From Anniella stebbinsi (lineage: Eukaryota; Chordata; Lepidosauria; Squamata; Anniellidae): DNA of 64,000 nt. Position 1 is the stretch's first letter; the number at the start of each line of letters is the position of its first letter. The notes beneath the pieces are model-generated. The model saw only the letters and a program-made list of their open reading frames with translations. It made no database searches and was not told where the DNA came from. Below are positions 1 through 12,135 of the stretch, one piece after another. A program made the position numbers and the translations under genes. The stretch spans positions 99,029,263 to 99,093,262 of the forward strand of contig JARDYH010000007.1 in NCBI GenBank assembly GCA_029215795.1, read 5' to 3'.

Positions 1-302
1 GCGCATATACGGATAAGCGCATTTACTCCTATTACCTATTCATAAGAGGCGGTGAAGCGCATTACGGGCTGTATGAAATGCACTTTAAAGTTGTTTATAT
101 GTGGAGAATCACATGTTTACATGGCCATAAGGAGCTTTAACTCCCGTGGCAAATTTTAAGTCGCTATTTAACGCGCATTCGATAATGCGCATAAGCGGAG
201 ATAAAAAGCGCCTCAACCCCCGATTTGCGCTCCGCTCTTGTAGAGGTAAAATCTGCAATGTGCCTTGAAAGAGCTTTAAATCGCTCTTGTAGAGGCACCC
301 CT
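1..302. repeat. CpG-rich GCGCATT MITE, copy 1 (cut by window edge)
   Basis: Repeats words such as GCGCATT and GATAATGCGC and ends CTCTTGTAGAGG. It aligns by eye with the element at 14876-15231 in the same orientation and with 12819-13175 inverted. Its strong CpG content is unlike the surrounding intron. It is a short non-coding DNA element, and its left end lies outside the window. Confidence 0.6.
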
Positions 303-566
303 AAACAGTATCTGGAGGAACCGTATGATATTTTGGATTCCTGGATCTGAGGCTGGAGACCCAGGAGTCTGAGCTCCCTGCCCCCTCTCCCTTGCAGCAA
401 GTGTGGAAAGAACCAAAGCAACCGCCGCTATGAGCTCATAAACACAAATTCAGGGAGGAAGGGGGCCTGCTGGTGAGCAGAGAGGGAAGGGAACTGGGGA
501 AGCAGTAATATGACCTATCCCCAGTCTTCCCCAGTCTCCCTCCCTCTCCCTCCCCAACACCTCACT

Positions 567-1085
567 GGCTGCATTCAGACAACACATTAAGCAACTGAGG
601 GGAGAGAAAACAATCGTCAGTTGTGTTGCTTCTTGTGTTGTGTGGAGGGTAACATGCTGCTCACAAACTACTGATGGTATGCTATTCCGCCCAAATAAAC
701 AACTGAGAGAAACAACTGGCTTGCAAGTTGTTTAGCTCAAAGCCAGTTGTTTGAAGTGTTGTGTGGTGAGTGTATTAATGGTGTGTGGTGAGTGGGTTAA
801 AACACAAGCCCATAGAGGCAGGTGGCAAGAGCGACCAAAGTGGCGGCTGCCACTCTGCTACAACTGGCGAAACTAGCAGAGGCTGCTGGGATAGCATTGG
901 GAGGACCGAGGGAGGAGGGAGAGAGGGGAGAGGGGTGGGGGCTGTGTCAGTCAAATGCCGGGTTGACTATTAGTCCACTCAGCGCCAGCCCCAGCCACCC
1001 ACAGTTGTGTAGGAATATGTTGTGTGTGAAATACCCACAAAATAACTCAACCCACCATTGACTGATGTGTTGTCCGAATGCAGCC
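567..1085. mobile_element. 519-base MITE, family GGCTGMATTCRGACAACAC, long form
   Basis: Terminal inverted repeats GGCTGCATTCAGACAACAC and GTTGTCCGAATGCAGCC bound exactly 519 bases. The same family occurs at 19119-19637 (519 bases, inverted) and as a short form of about 225 bases at 19891-20115 and 52378-52603. The interior is GA-rich and non-coding. Transposase source unknown. Confidence 0.75.
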
Positions 1086-1423
1086 AACATCTAGCTAAAA
1101 CGCAAAGTGCAGAGGTGAGGATCACCTCCGTGCTTCTCCCACTCTGCATAGGATTCGAATCAGCCTCCGAGTTTAGAGGCTGATGGGAATCCTGATAGGA
1201 TTGCACGCTAGGAGTAAGTGATCTATTTCACTCATCTTTGCAGAAATTACATACAAGGAAAACATGTCCCCAGGACTGACACGTTGAAAATTCTGTGGCT
1301 ATTCATTAAGACATACAATTTTAAAATCAAGTCACTGGAATGCAATCCAACTTTGCTATGAACATATCTATTGTTTAGAAAGAAAAGTGTGATGCGTGCA
1401 AGTGGCAAGCCACTTGTTCTTCA

Positions 1424-1618
<195 letters not shown>

Positions 1619-1620
1619 CT

Positions 1621-3058
1621 ACATGCCAGAGACACAACATATATTTATTTTCATAGTTTTAGAGTAGTGCATATAAGACAGGTTTCTGGGAAATTATTCA
1701 GAAAGATTTCCAGTGCCCCAAATGGGAGGTGAGAAATCTGCAGCCCTCTTCCTATTTCATGTGGGGGTAGCACAGAAAGAGAGCTAAGATGGGCACAGAG
1801 AGCACAATACAATCCTACAAGGCTGCGAACTCTGCCCACATCGGCTGCAACCCCTTCAGGGGCTTTTCCAAAAGAAAACGTTTCCCTACCCCTGGGCTAG
1901 AATCTGATTTAGCATGTTTTATCTAGTAAATAAAATAAATATAAATATTTACAAAAATATTTAAATATATAAGTATCTCAGGTGCTTTTTCCAACAGCCC
2001 AAAGTAGTTGAATTAAAATATTTGATTGATTTTTTAAAAAATTCAATAAAGCACACACAGGTTGAAATGCTTTGACTCCAGGGATTATAAAATATACTGG
2101 ATCTCCCCCTCCCACAAAGGTGGAGAGAGAGAGAGAGAGATCTGCCCTCAGAAGGGGATATCTGAGCTTGGATTCCCCTCCCACCCTCCACAGAAAGCTC
2201 CACAACACTTCCTACCCTGATATCAGAGCTCCTATGATGGGCGAAGCAACAAGAGGCCAGATTGGAGGGATCAAAAGCTCCCAGTCCCCAAACACAAAGG
2301 TCTTTCCATTCCTTGCAATGGGAGGTAAATAGGCCAAACCCTGCTCAAGATTAGGAGGGAAGGGAGAAGAACACGGTTCGCCCCTCTCACTTCTGCCTTG
2401 TCAGCATAAGCACAGCTTAGGATATGTCAATAAAATGCAGGGAGGGTTGATCCGACTGAGATTGCCAAAAGCCTTTTGGAAGTCCAAATAAACAAAGTCC
2501 TTTACCAAAGACTCCCCCTTTAGCAGCCATTGGCAAGTGAAGCACATGTCATTAGGGCGTGCACCCAGGGCTGTTGTTTTTTAAAGGCGAACATTTATTG
2601 AATACTCAATCATAAAGGACATTATTTTTATTCATTTCTTTATTAAACCCTGTAGACACTCCACATTTGCTTGCCTGACTACAGGAGGGCCATTAGTGAG
2701 GGGTGGGGGAATGAGGAGACGCTCCTCAAGCTCCAGTATTGGTGGGGCTTTGCGGTGACACTGGCCGGAGGAGGCTCATGAGGCAATATGAGCTTTCGGT
2801 GTCCTTCTTCCTGTCCTGGACTCTTTGAAGCAGAGAAGCTCCCAGCAGAGTGATTCCTTTTTGCTCCTGCTGCCGGGAGTAATGGGGCATTGTTGGGGCG
2901 GTGGCAGCAGAGCAGTCGGAGGACTGTTCTCGCAGTGTCTGGACCCCCCTCTGGATCCCTACTCAACGGCCCCCTCAATTCGACGCTTATTCCTGGAGAC
3001 ATTAGGGGGTGCCTGGGCACACCTAGCACACCTCTTGCACACCCCTATGTTAGCATCC
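1621..3058. other. POLQ intron, little recognisable content
   Basis: AT-rich intron with a short (AG)n tract at 2122-2140. At about 2440-2560 a stretch resembles an eroded CR1 reverse-transcriptase segment (minus strand, the region for KAFDKVPHD). ORFs here look like chance frames. Confidence 0.35.
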
Positions 3059-3059
3059 A

Positions 3060-3760
3060 AGGAGTAAGAGGAGAGATCCTCTTCTGGATTAATAACTGGT
3101 TAAAGAATAGATAGCAGAGAGTAGGAACAAATGGTAAATTCTCCCAATGAAGAGAAGTAAATGGGGGGGGGGGGGTTCACCACAGGGATCAGTGTTGGGA
3201 CCAATGCTTTTCAACTTGTTCATAAATGATCTGGAATTAGAAGTGAGCTGTGAACTGGTCAAGTTTGCCAATGAAACCAAGTTATTTAGGGTAGCTCCAA
3301 AACTATCTCTCCAAACTGGGAAAATGGGCAGCTTACAACAGCTGAGATTGTTTAGCTTGAAAAAAAGACAAGTCAAGGGAGACATGACAGAAGCATACAA
3401 AATTATGCATGGTGTGAAGAATGTGGATCAGGAGCTATTTCTTCTCTCATAATACTAGAACCTGGGGTCATCCCATGAAGATGGGAGATTCAGGACAGAT
3501 AAACGGAAGTACTACTACAAGACATAGTGATGGCCACCAATTTGGATTGCTTTAAAAAGGGAGTTAGACAAATTCCTGGAGAAGGCTATCAGTGGCTACT
3601 GATGGTTATATGCTAACATGGGTGCAAGGATGTTATTGCACTCATGTCCTGCTTGTGAGTTTCCTGTGGGCAACTGGTTGGCCAAGGTGTGAACAGGATG
3701 CTGAACTAGATGGACCCTTGGTCTGATCCAGCATCAGGGCTCTTCTGATGTTCTTACTTT
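3060..3760 (+). mobile_element. CR1-type LINE, 3' part, plus strand
   Basis: Contains the RT end motif GSVLGPMLFNLFINDLELE and later LRLFSLKKRQVKGDM, with an internal deletion, then the 3' region ending in the sequence around TGGTCTGATCCAGCATCAGG. The same 3' sequence is at about 13.65 kb (plus) and 59.1 kb (minus). Degenerate, inside POLQ intron 3. Confidence 0.75.
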
Positions 3761-4411
3761 GGAGGGTCCAATGTCAGAGCACTCGGAATCTAAAAGTAGG
3801 ATTACCTTGTTAATATATGAATCTTTCAGGATATTGCATTTCAATAGCATTTATTTCATTTGCATTCCTTAAACTAAGGGTGGGAGATAAGATAATTTTA
3901 GAATGCCTGAATTACTGCAATTTAGAGGATGTGGGGATAACTGGTCACCTGAGAGGTTAATTACAAATTTCAGCACTTTGATATTGTATCCTATCATTGT
4001 TATTAAATTTTATGGAACTCTGTAGTTTTTGAAACAGAAACATTCCTGTGTTAAAAATATCAGTATTTATTTATAACAGTAATTCCTGCCCTACATCATT
4101 GCTTGTTATTGTTTTAATACATTGACAGCACAATCTCATATATGTCTCCTCAAACTCAATAAGACTAACTGAACAGATATACATAGAATTGCATTGTAAA
4201 GCTTGAACTACTTGACCCATATTTGATCATCTGACTGGTCAGATGTCAAACCCTAGAATACATATTGATCTGTTCCTTGAAAACCATTGAGGTGTTCAAC
4301 ACACTGCAAGATCACCATTCTCTCTCAGAACTCTTCCAGAAATAGGCAAGCTTTTTCTTCCAGAATTTCCAAGATTCTATGGAGAACTGATTTAATCTGA
4401 ATTCTGAGCTA

Positions 4412-4636
<225 letters not shown>

Positions 4637-4639
4637 CTA

Positions 4640-6380
4640 GACTTTTTCAACTCATAAAGTAACTAATGTCTATGACCCAAACCAAAGAAAGCTCTTGATA
4701 TAAGCTTCATATTTTCCTGACCTGGCTTGGATGGACGGTCATGCATGTTCATGAAACGACCAATTTTTGGCTCTCCCCCATAAACCAGTTGTGCCATCTC
4801 TGGAATGGAAAAAAGTGCAATCCAACACATGCTGGCTGGGGGATGCTGGGAGTTGTAAACTTTTTTCTCTCTAAAAATGCATAGGATTGCCCCCTTAGGC
4901 CATTAGAATGTGAATATGCACAAAGGAGAGATAACGGAACCATTAATTTCTCCCAAACAGAAAGTGAAGCTCATAAAAGGAGGATTGAGGAAGAAGCACA
5001 GAAGCACAAGGCTTATTTCCATAGCACCAAACCATATTTTGGCTCACACATGAACAGATCCAATAACTTAGATGTGACATCACATCAAACCATGGTTAAA
5101 GAACCACAGCATGAGGACTGAATTAATAAAGCATGGTATGCAAGTGACCTAATAAACCAAAATCAGGCATTGGATTGCCAACCATCATAGCCTGATGTGA
5201 TGTCTGAATAGGCAAATCATAATTATTGTCATTACCCTATATCCAGAGACTGCTGCATTGTGGAGATGAGATTAAATATAGGGAGTCGAGTGTCAGAGAA
5301 TGGAAAACTAAGGCAGACAAGCAGTTCTAAACCATGCTGTGTGTTTGGAAGCTCAAAACAAGGGTGGATGTCTAAACTATGGTTAGCACACAAACCAGTT
5401 TTTCATCTCTGAAATGAACCCCTCTCTCTCAGCCCTCTACCAGTTGTAGTAAGTAAATGACCCCAAGTAGGAATTCAAAACTCCACCTGTACCACATTCG
5501 CCATGGGGAGTGCTCCAACAGCCTGTGGAAATGAGCCCCAACCTCTTCAACAACCTTGAAGAAGATGCCAATGATAATCCCTGCAGATTTGCTATGCTTC
5601 TGTGATACTCCAGCTCCAAGCTGGAGAGGAAGGCTGAGGTTTTTGCTTTGGCCCTGGGTGTCCAAGGTCCTCTGAGCATTCTGGTGCTGGGCTGTCATTG
5701 TGTTCTGACTGCCTCTGAAGCACAGTGCTGCAAAGCATGACCCATTCCTACTCTCCACCTTGAAGCAGAGATCACCCCACAACTGCACTGCATTTCTAAG
5801 ACCCTCTGGGCATATTCAGACATCATGCTAACCCACCATAGATCACTCAAAAACATGATCCATGGTGTGTTAGTGTGTCATGTGTACCCACATCCATTAC
5901 CCACCTGCTGCAGGAGGGTTAGTGGGATGCCCACGTAGTTCCAATGTCATCTGGTGGGAACTCCATGGGTTTTTCTCATCATTAAAAAAGTTGAGGCAAC
6001 CATAGAGAGTAGGAATCACAAAGCCCTCTGAAAGAGGCTGCCTGAGCATCTGCTGCAAACTGCAGCCTGGGGCATGGAGCCGAACAAGCAGAAAAAGTGG
6101 CAGCCACTATTTTATTGAAGAGGATGGGGAGAAACCCAAAGAACAAGGAGCACAAAGTACCAGTGATGGAGCCAGTAACAGCAGCCACCAAAATAAAAAG
6201 GAGGGAGGCGGAGAAGAGGCAGAGGCAGCAGCCACAGTAACAGTCGATGCAATTGTAGCACAGAAGGGTAGGCAGAGAGGCAACGGTAGCAGCGACCATG
6301 GTACTGTTAACAGCTGCAAGTCTTATTACTTGGTGCGGGGTGGAGATAGTTCAGTGGCAGGACTGGACAATTTATGGCAA
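4640..6380. other. POLQ intron with eroded palindromic DNA repeats
   Basis: Segments at about 5020-5420 and 5810-5930 contain words such as AAACCATGG, TTAGCACAC and TCAGACATCA in both orientations, as in non-autonomous DNA transposons; similar words recur at 26.4-26.55 kb. No coding support. The long cysteine/serine-rich frames near 6.0-6.3 kb come from a CAGCAGCC-rich stretch. Confidence 0.3.
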
Positions 6381-6529
6381 GCTGTAGGAAAGGCTTTTGA
6401 AGGCTGTATGTAGGCTGTTGGATTCAATCCCTAGTCAGAAAGGAAAGCATTTCTTAGTTCAGCACAGGCAAACAGGCAAATACTACATTAAGAGAAATTT
6501 CAAGATTGGAGAACATCAGGTACTACCTA

Positions 6530-6895
<366 letters not shown>

Positions 6896-7560
6896 TCAGT
6901 TTAGTCCCAGAGCCAGGCAGGATTTATTTACCCCAGTGAGTGCAAAAGCTTTGTGAATATTTTTTTCGTTTATATATGATATAAGTGTTTCAGAAAAGTG
7001 AGCCTTACAAAATTCCAGTGGTGGGGGCTGTCATGATGTCATCAATATGGCTGCCGCACTATTATGTAGTTGCGGGAACTTTGGATAAAAGTGACTACAC
7101 ATTGGTAGAGTTCATCATTTTGACAAATAGTTTGGTAAAAAAAATGTCAAACACAAATCATGGATGTTGGGAAGGCCAATAAAACAACTAGTAAGAAAGA
7201 TACCATGGGAAGAAAACCAAAGGCAAGAGTGTTGTAGCAAGCTGGTATTTCTTGAAAAGGGAATTAGGGATGGCGCAATCTTGAACTATACCAATGAGGA
7301 AGAAAACGATGAGACATCAAAAGAAGCCAATGTAGTTGAATAGGCACTTCATGAAGGGATTGAGACTAAAGAAGGATGCTTATAGTCCCAGAGACAGACC
7401 AGGATTTATTTACCCGAAGAGTGCAAAAGCTTTGTGAATATTTTTTTGTTTATATATGATCTTACAAAATTCCGGGGGGGGGGGGGGGGCCTGCGCGATG
7501 ACATCATCAATATGGCTGCCACACTATTATGTAGTTGCCACTTTTAAATATGCATAACTT
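6896..7560. repeat. Direct repeat of about 170 bases (6896-7070 and 7385-7560)
   Basis: Two copies share TTAGTCCCAGAGCCAGGCAG-like starts, GTGCAAAAGCTTTGTGAAT, TTTATATATGAT and ATGGCTGCCRCACTATTATG in the same order. The second copy has a poly-G run and lacks about 20 bases. The interval between them has no clear gene. It may be a terminal or subterminal part of the broken transposon next door. Confidence 0.6.
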
Positions 7561-10160
7561 CTCACCCGTTTATGCTACTGAGATGATTTTTTTTCTGAAT
7601 TGTTTCAAATTTAATGACAAATACTTTTTGTAATTACACATTTTTGCTAACTCCATTAGTTTTTGAGATAATTTCATTTGAATGTATAAAATCAGTGTTC
7701 ACATTGGTTATGTGTGACGTTTAACCATGATTTATTCAAAAACTATACGACTTTCGAAAAAATACTAAAAAACAGAAAACTTGCATTTTTTAATCAAGAT
7801 TTTAAAAATGTATAATAACATGGGGTTATTAGAGAATGCTATCTCGTTATGTGTCCACTTTCTCAGGATTGTATGATTTTACAGTTTGTCATACAGGGCT
7901 TTCATTTCAAAAGTATCCACCCTAAATATCTCTCGATCTGATACACAGATCATTTTGAACATGTTCAACTGTGATTTTTACAGTTGAACATGTTCAAATG
8001 TATTTTACAAAATTTCAAACAGGACGAGTATGATGATATATAAAAAAAGACAATTTATTAGGTTGAATTATTTTTAACAAATGTTTTTAAAATCTTCAGC
8101 AAAACATTACAATTTGCAAAATAAACACTATGTTTTGTGAGAAGGGTTAACAAATAAATTTCATTGGAAGTCCTCTTCTCTTTCAATGGAACTGCTATCA
8201 TCACTGTCAAAATCACTTTCCTCGTCTTCTTTTTCACTGTCCTCTTCTGTGGCCGTTTCAAGTTTTTCTGGGAGTGTTGGACCATCTTACTATTTTATGT
8301 GGTACCTGCCATTTTCCAAGTACCAGCTGTGTTCAGTAGGATCAAGCCCATCGTCAGGTTTTCTACAATCTGCTCATTTCCACAGCCATGACACTGAATT
8401 GCTTTTTTTAATCTTTTGGATCAATGCAGGTTTAGATGGAGGCAGCATTGTTGGGTCAATCCCTTTAACTTTGGAGAATGCTTTAGACTGGATCTTAGGT
8501 GTTGTTTTCTTCATAAATAGACTGTATCTTCCTTTACTCACAGAGGAGTATCTAGGGTGGCCGTACATGGCACAAACAAATTTCTCCAACCAACTATCTT
8601 TTCTTTGGTTAAAGTTAATGACTCACCTAGCTGGCTGAGAATTTCTTGGAATTCATGATTCTTTTTCATGATTTCAAATGGTTTAACTTTTATTTATTTA
8701 TTTATTTATTTATTACATTTGTATACCGCCCCATAGCCGAAGCTCTCTGGGCGGTTCACATAGGATTAAAAACAATTAAAAACAATATACAAAAATTAAA
8801 ACAGCAAAAACATACAACATACACACAATCTGTACATTTAAAACCACTACAACACTTCAAAAAGCTACAAACCAAACCAAACCCAGGCTCCTCAGATATT
8901 GCCAAATGCCTGAGAGAAGAGGAAAGTCTTGACCTGGCGCCGAAAAGATAACAATGTTGGCGCCAGGCGGGCCGCGCCAGGGAGATCGTTCCACAATTGG
9001 GGGGCCACCACAGAGAAGGCCCTCTCTCTTGTTGCCGACCTCCGAGCTTCCCTCGGAGTAGGCACTCAGAGGAACGCCTTAGATGTTGAACGTAGTGTTC
9101 GGGTAGGTTCATGTCGGGAAAGGCGTTCCATCAGGTATTGTGGTCCCAAGCCGTGTAAGGCTTTATAGGTTAAAACCAGCACCTTGAATCGGGCTTGGAA
9201 ACATACAGGCAGCCAATGCAAGCGGGCCAGAGTAGGTCTTATATGCTCGAACCTACCGGTTCCGGTTATCAATCTGGCTGCTGCATTTTGCACAAGCTGC
9301 AGCTTCCGAACCACCTTCAAAGGCAGCCCCATGTAGAGTGCATTGCAGTAATCTAACTTCGAGGTTATCAGAGCATGGACAACTGAAGCCAGGTTATCCC
9401 TGTCCAGATAGGGACGTAGCTGGGCCACCAACCAAAGTTGGTAGAAGGCACTCCGTGCCACTGAGGCCACCTGCGCCTCAAGTGACAGAGATGGTTCTAG
9501 GAGAACCCCCAAGCTACGAACCCGCTCCTTCAAGGGGAGTGCAACCCCATCCAGAACAGGTTTAACACCCTCCATCCGGTCAGCGGAACCACCCACTAAC
9601 AGCGTCTCCCTGTCTTGCAAATGCAGCTGTGAAATCAGATCCTGTAAAAGTGTGGTAGCCAGACAAGGCCTCTACCAGATCATGTCCGAGCTCCTCTGTG
9701 AAACAAGTTACATTGATTGTCCTTCTACTGTTGTTAGAAGACATGCCACAATCAAACCAAACCCAAGAGTTTAGGAAGTGCTTTTGATGGTAAATTAACA
9801 GAACCAACACATCAGTGTCATTTGCTCTAACCAGGATATTCTTTGCCTGATCACTACCATGTGATGTATGTAGGATGTGCCAAATAATCCTTGTGTCTGC
9901 CTTTTGATGACGGCAAGCAAGATCAGGCACCTCTGTTGCCTTAACACTGACATCCTTGCTGGTGTATTTGTAACACACAGTCTCTGCTCCGACAAAGAGA
10001 ATTTTGCCTGCCAGAAGTGAAGCATACTTCTGATTTTTCCACTCATTGCATAGGAAAGATGTAAGTGATGTTTTAAACTGCTCATTCCAAAGTGCCTCAA
10101 CTGCCTTTTTTGGGACTTCTGATCTGCACCTGTTACTTTGATGTCACTAGTTGGTACATA
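7560..10160 (-). pseudogene. Broken transposon ORF of unrecognised family, split by an L2 insertion
   Basis: Two minus-strand pieces belong to one protein. The upstream piece (about 10140-9611) has CRHQKADTRIIWHILHTSH, ILVRANDTDVLVLLIY, WFDCGMSSNNSRRTINVT and YHTFTGSDFTAAF. The downstream piece (about 8683-8160) has PFEIMKKNHEFQEILSQLG, KFVCAMYGHPRYSSVSKG and KGIDPTMLPPSKPAL with an acidic C-terminus. The ADTR...DTDVLVL...TGSD pattern recalls PIN/XPG-type nuclease folds and is common in uncharacterised animal mobile-element proteins. An L2 copy (8684-9610) separates the pieces, and frameshifts break both. Another shifted frame opens in a MITE at its 5' side. A dead copy; the family is not one I can name. 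The AT-rich 7560-8160 part is probably its non-coding tail. Confidence 0.55.
8684..9610 (-). mobile_element. L2-type LINE, 3' half, minus strand
   Basis: The RT C-terminal region reads VLDGVALPLKERVRSLGVLL, TSKLDYCNALYMGLPLKVV, QNAAARLITGTGRFEHIRPT and LHWLPVCFQARFKVLVLTYK, in one frame from about 9600 to 9066. It then continues after a frame change into the family's C-terminus. The 3' end has CATAGCCGAAGCTCTCTGGG and a (TTTA)n tail at the left, as expected for target-primed insertion. It interrupts the transposon ORF at this site. Confidence 0.85.
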
Positions 10161-10480
10161 TAGGCTGACCATCTGAAAAGGAGGACAGGGCTCATATAAC
10201 TTTAACAGCTGTAGAGGAAAGGGAATTTCAGCAGGTGTCATTTGTATGCAATTAGTTCCTGCTGAAATTCCCTCTTCATCACAACAGTTAAAGTTGCAGG
10301 CACTATACTAGAGTGACCATATACAAAAGAAGGCAGGGCCCCTGCAACTTTAATTGTTGTGATGAAGAGGGAATATCACAAGGAACTAATTGCATACAAA
10401 TGACACTGGCTGAAATTCCCTTTTCTCTACAACTGTTAAAGTTATATGAGCCCTGTCCTCCTTTTCAGATGGTCAGCCTA
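10161..10480. mobile_element. Palindromic double MITE (TAGGCTGACCAT ends)
   Basis: The 320 bases form a large inverted repeat: the left arm TAGGCTGACCATCTGAAAAG... is mirrored by ...CTTTTCAGATGGTCAGCCTA. The middle holds a second inverted pair around TTCCCTCTTCATCACAAC and a further end-like AGAGTGACCATATA. This looks like one hAT-type MITE joined to or inserted in another of the same family. A single arm of the family is at 22215-22305. Confidence 0.65.
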
Positions 10481-10599
10481 GTATATAAATAAAAAAATAT
10501 TCACAACGCACAATCCTGGCTTGGCTCTGGAACTAGTTGGCTAATATATGAAAAAACTGTAAGCAAAACAGCCGTGAAAAAAAATGCACTAGGTCTGTG

Positions 10600-11260
10600 A
10601 AATTCCTGTCTAAAAGCCCCAAATGTATGCAATGCAAGCGACCCATTCAGAGCAGCAAACGCAGGCAATGAACCCAGGCCGCGTCCCTGTAAAAGCTGCA
10701 ACCGGCAACACGCATGTCGTCGGAAAGTGCCACTGTACAGCCAAACGAGCCGCACATCTGAGGAGACCACTGAGGGGAAGCAGGCAAGGCGAAGCTGACA
10801 GGAACTGGCTTTGGGTCCCTGGAGCGGCTAGACCGAAGGACCGGGGCGGGGCGGGGGGCTCCTGCCTTGCCTTGCCTGCAGCCCCCAAGCCGAAAGGCGC
10901 GTGTACCTGAAGGGCCCTGGGAGTTCCGGCCCTGGGAGCGCTCCAGACCGGGAGGGGGGCTCAGCACTGGGTCCCTCCGATCCCCTCCGCACCACGACGA
11001 CGACGACGACGCCCCCCCGAGCCGCTTCTCCGGCCAGCCAGCCCTGGCCGCCGCCATGTTCTCCCGCCCAGACATTCAAAGGGGCAGGAAACGACGCGGC
11101 GGCGCCGCCTTCCTCTCCCTATGCGCTGAAACGAGAGAGTGACGCGGCCAGGCCGGCTGCTGCGCCTTCTTTTCAAGCCTCCTCGCGGGGACATTCAGCT
11201 CCCCGTAAAATAAAAGAAACCCATTCCTATATAGGGGGTGGGGGTGGGGGTCTTACTTAC
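10600..11260 (-). promoter_or_regulatory. POLQ: CpG-rich promoter/5' region of POLQ
   Basis: A block rich in CpG surrounds POLQ exon 1, unlike the AT-rich repeat DNA on both sides. There is no clear TATA box near 11.1 kb, which fits a housekeeping-type promoter. A CGACGACGACGACGAC tract on the plus strand is the (TCG)5 serine run of exon 1. Long open frames on the plus strand here (10867-11461) are caused by base composition and match nothing I know. The transcription start cannot be fixed from sequence alone. Confidence 0.6.
10907..11057 (-). CDS. POLQ: POLQ coding exon 1 (DNA polymerase theta N-terminus)
   Basis: First coding exon of DNA polymerase theta, the helicase-polymerase of microhomology-mediated (theta-mediated) double-strand-break joining in the nucleus. 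It encodes about 50 residues: a low-complexity basic/serine leader with five TCG serine codons, then VLSPPPGLERSQG, which resembles the VLSPPPGL motif of vertebrate POLQ N-termini. The start is placed at 11055-11057 because that ATG has A at -3 and G at +4. An in-frame ATG six codons upstream (11073-11075) has a poor context and is the alternative. The exon ends TCAG/GTACAC in phase 1, which matches the phase of exon 2 and gives ...GPSGLCQRM across the junction. The exon lies in a CpG-rich block that fits a promoter. Splice sites and motif are seen; the function is family knowledge. Confidence 0.85.
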
Positions 11261-11279
11261 TTACCTACCTACCTACCTG
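11236..11279. repeat. Simple repeats beside the POLQ promoter
   Basis: A G-rich tract GGGGGTGGGGGTGGGGG is followed by (TTAC)n and (CTAC)n tetranucleotide runs just upstream of POLQ exon 1. Confidence 0.7.
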
Positions 11280-12067
11280 CCATGAGCAAATTCATGGGCT
11301 CAGTGGAGCGCTGGATTCGACCCGAAAGTCTGAGAAGACGATGTAAGAATCCCCTTTGCAGTAAAGTGGGGAGAGTGATTGACATGGGCAGGATTTTATT
11401 TTTATTTTTGCTCTTTTGCCGAAAGCAGCCCAAACCAGCCTCCGCCCCAGTTCTGGCCTGACCTTCTCCCCCCCCCCCCACCGTCCCCCCCCACGGCCAA
11501 CTTGCAACTTGGGGGAAATGGCGGGTTCTCTTTCATTGCAGAGCAATTTTAAAATGTTTAAACGCTCCGAAAGTTAATTTCCCCTACAACAATAAGACCT
11601 TAGTTAGAAATTGCACGAATTTTCCCCTTTGCTGCTAACTTTTGCTTGGGCTGACATACTTGGGCCCAATCACAGGTACGCTAAAATTCTGGATTTCTCC
11701 GTTAATTTGGCTTCCGCTGCTTTCTGCACTGCGAAGATTTAAAAATGGCTTCCAGCGTGAACCCGGAGGTTACCTTTACAGGCAATGTGTAAATCATTCT
11801 AATTTTCTATCTCTACGGAGCTAAGCCGTAGTTGTACAGATAGATAGTACGTCTCTGGTTTCTTTTCAATGGACTGAGAACAGCCAGTCATAGAGCCACA
11901 TTTCGGAAGAGGGGTCTGTTCCGAGTCTTTTGGTGCACAAAGCGCAGCGTAATATACCACGAACAGATTTCTTCTTTCTTTTTTAAATGGAGACTAATAC
12001 AACACTTGATCATAAGCAGCACATGCAGGGATTTATGTATGTATTTATTTACAGCATTTTTACTTAC

Positions 12068-12135
12068 CTTGTCAAAAACAGCCCACAGGGCAGCTGACAT
12101 AACAACATGAAAACCCCTATCCTCAGGCTCATAAG
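12068..12135 (-). CDS. Unassigned exon with strong splice sites
   Basis: A 68-base segment is bounded by a near-ideal acceptor (a long pyrimidine run ending GTCTTTTAG) and a consensus donor (AAG/GTAAGT). Two frames are open through it. One, entered in phase 1, reads YEPEDRGFHVVMSAALW followed by AVFDK and ends on a codon boundary. The other begins MSLRIGVFMLLCQLPCGLF, shaped like a signal peptide. It lies on the minus strand between the 3' end of TNFRSF1A and the start of POLQ. I do not recognise either peptide. It could be an internal exon of a small gene, an alternative upstream exon of POLQ, or a chance splice-site pair. Confidence 0.4.

Noticed and set aside
5982..6319. Cysteine/leucine-rich minus-strand frames that look like membrane proteins
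   Set aside because: Translation of a CAGCAGCC-rich intronic stretch; no splice or conservation support.
10867..11461. Long plus-strand frames across the CpG island, including one starting MSKFMGSVERW
   Set aside because: Composition-driven; no splice or family support, and they are antisense to POLQ exon 1.
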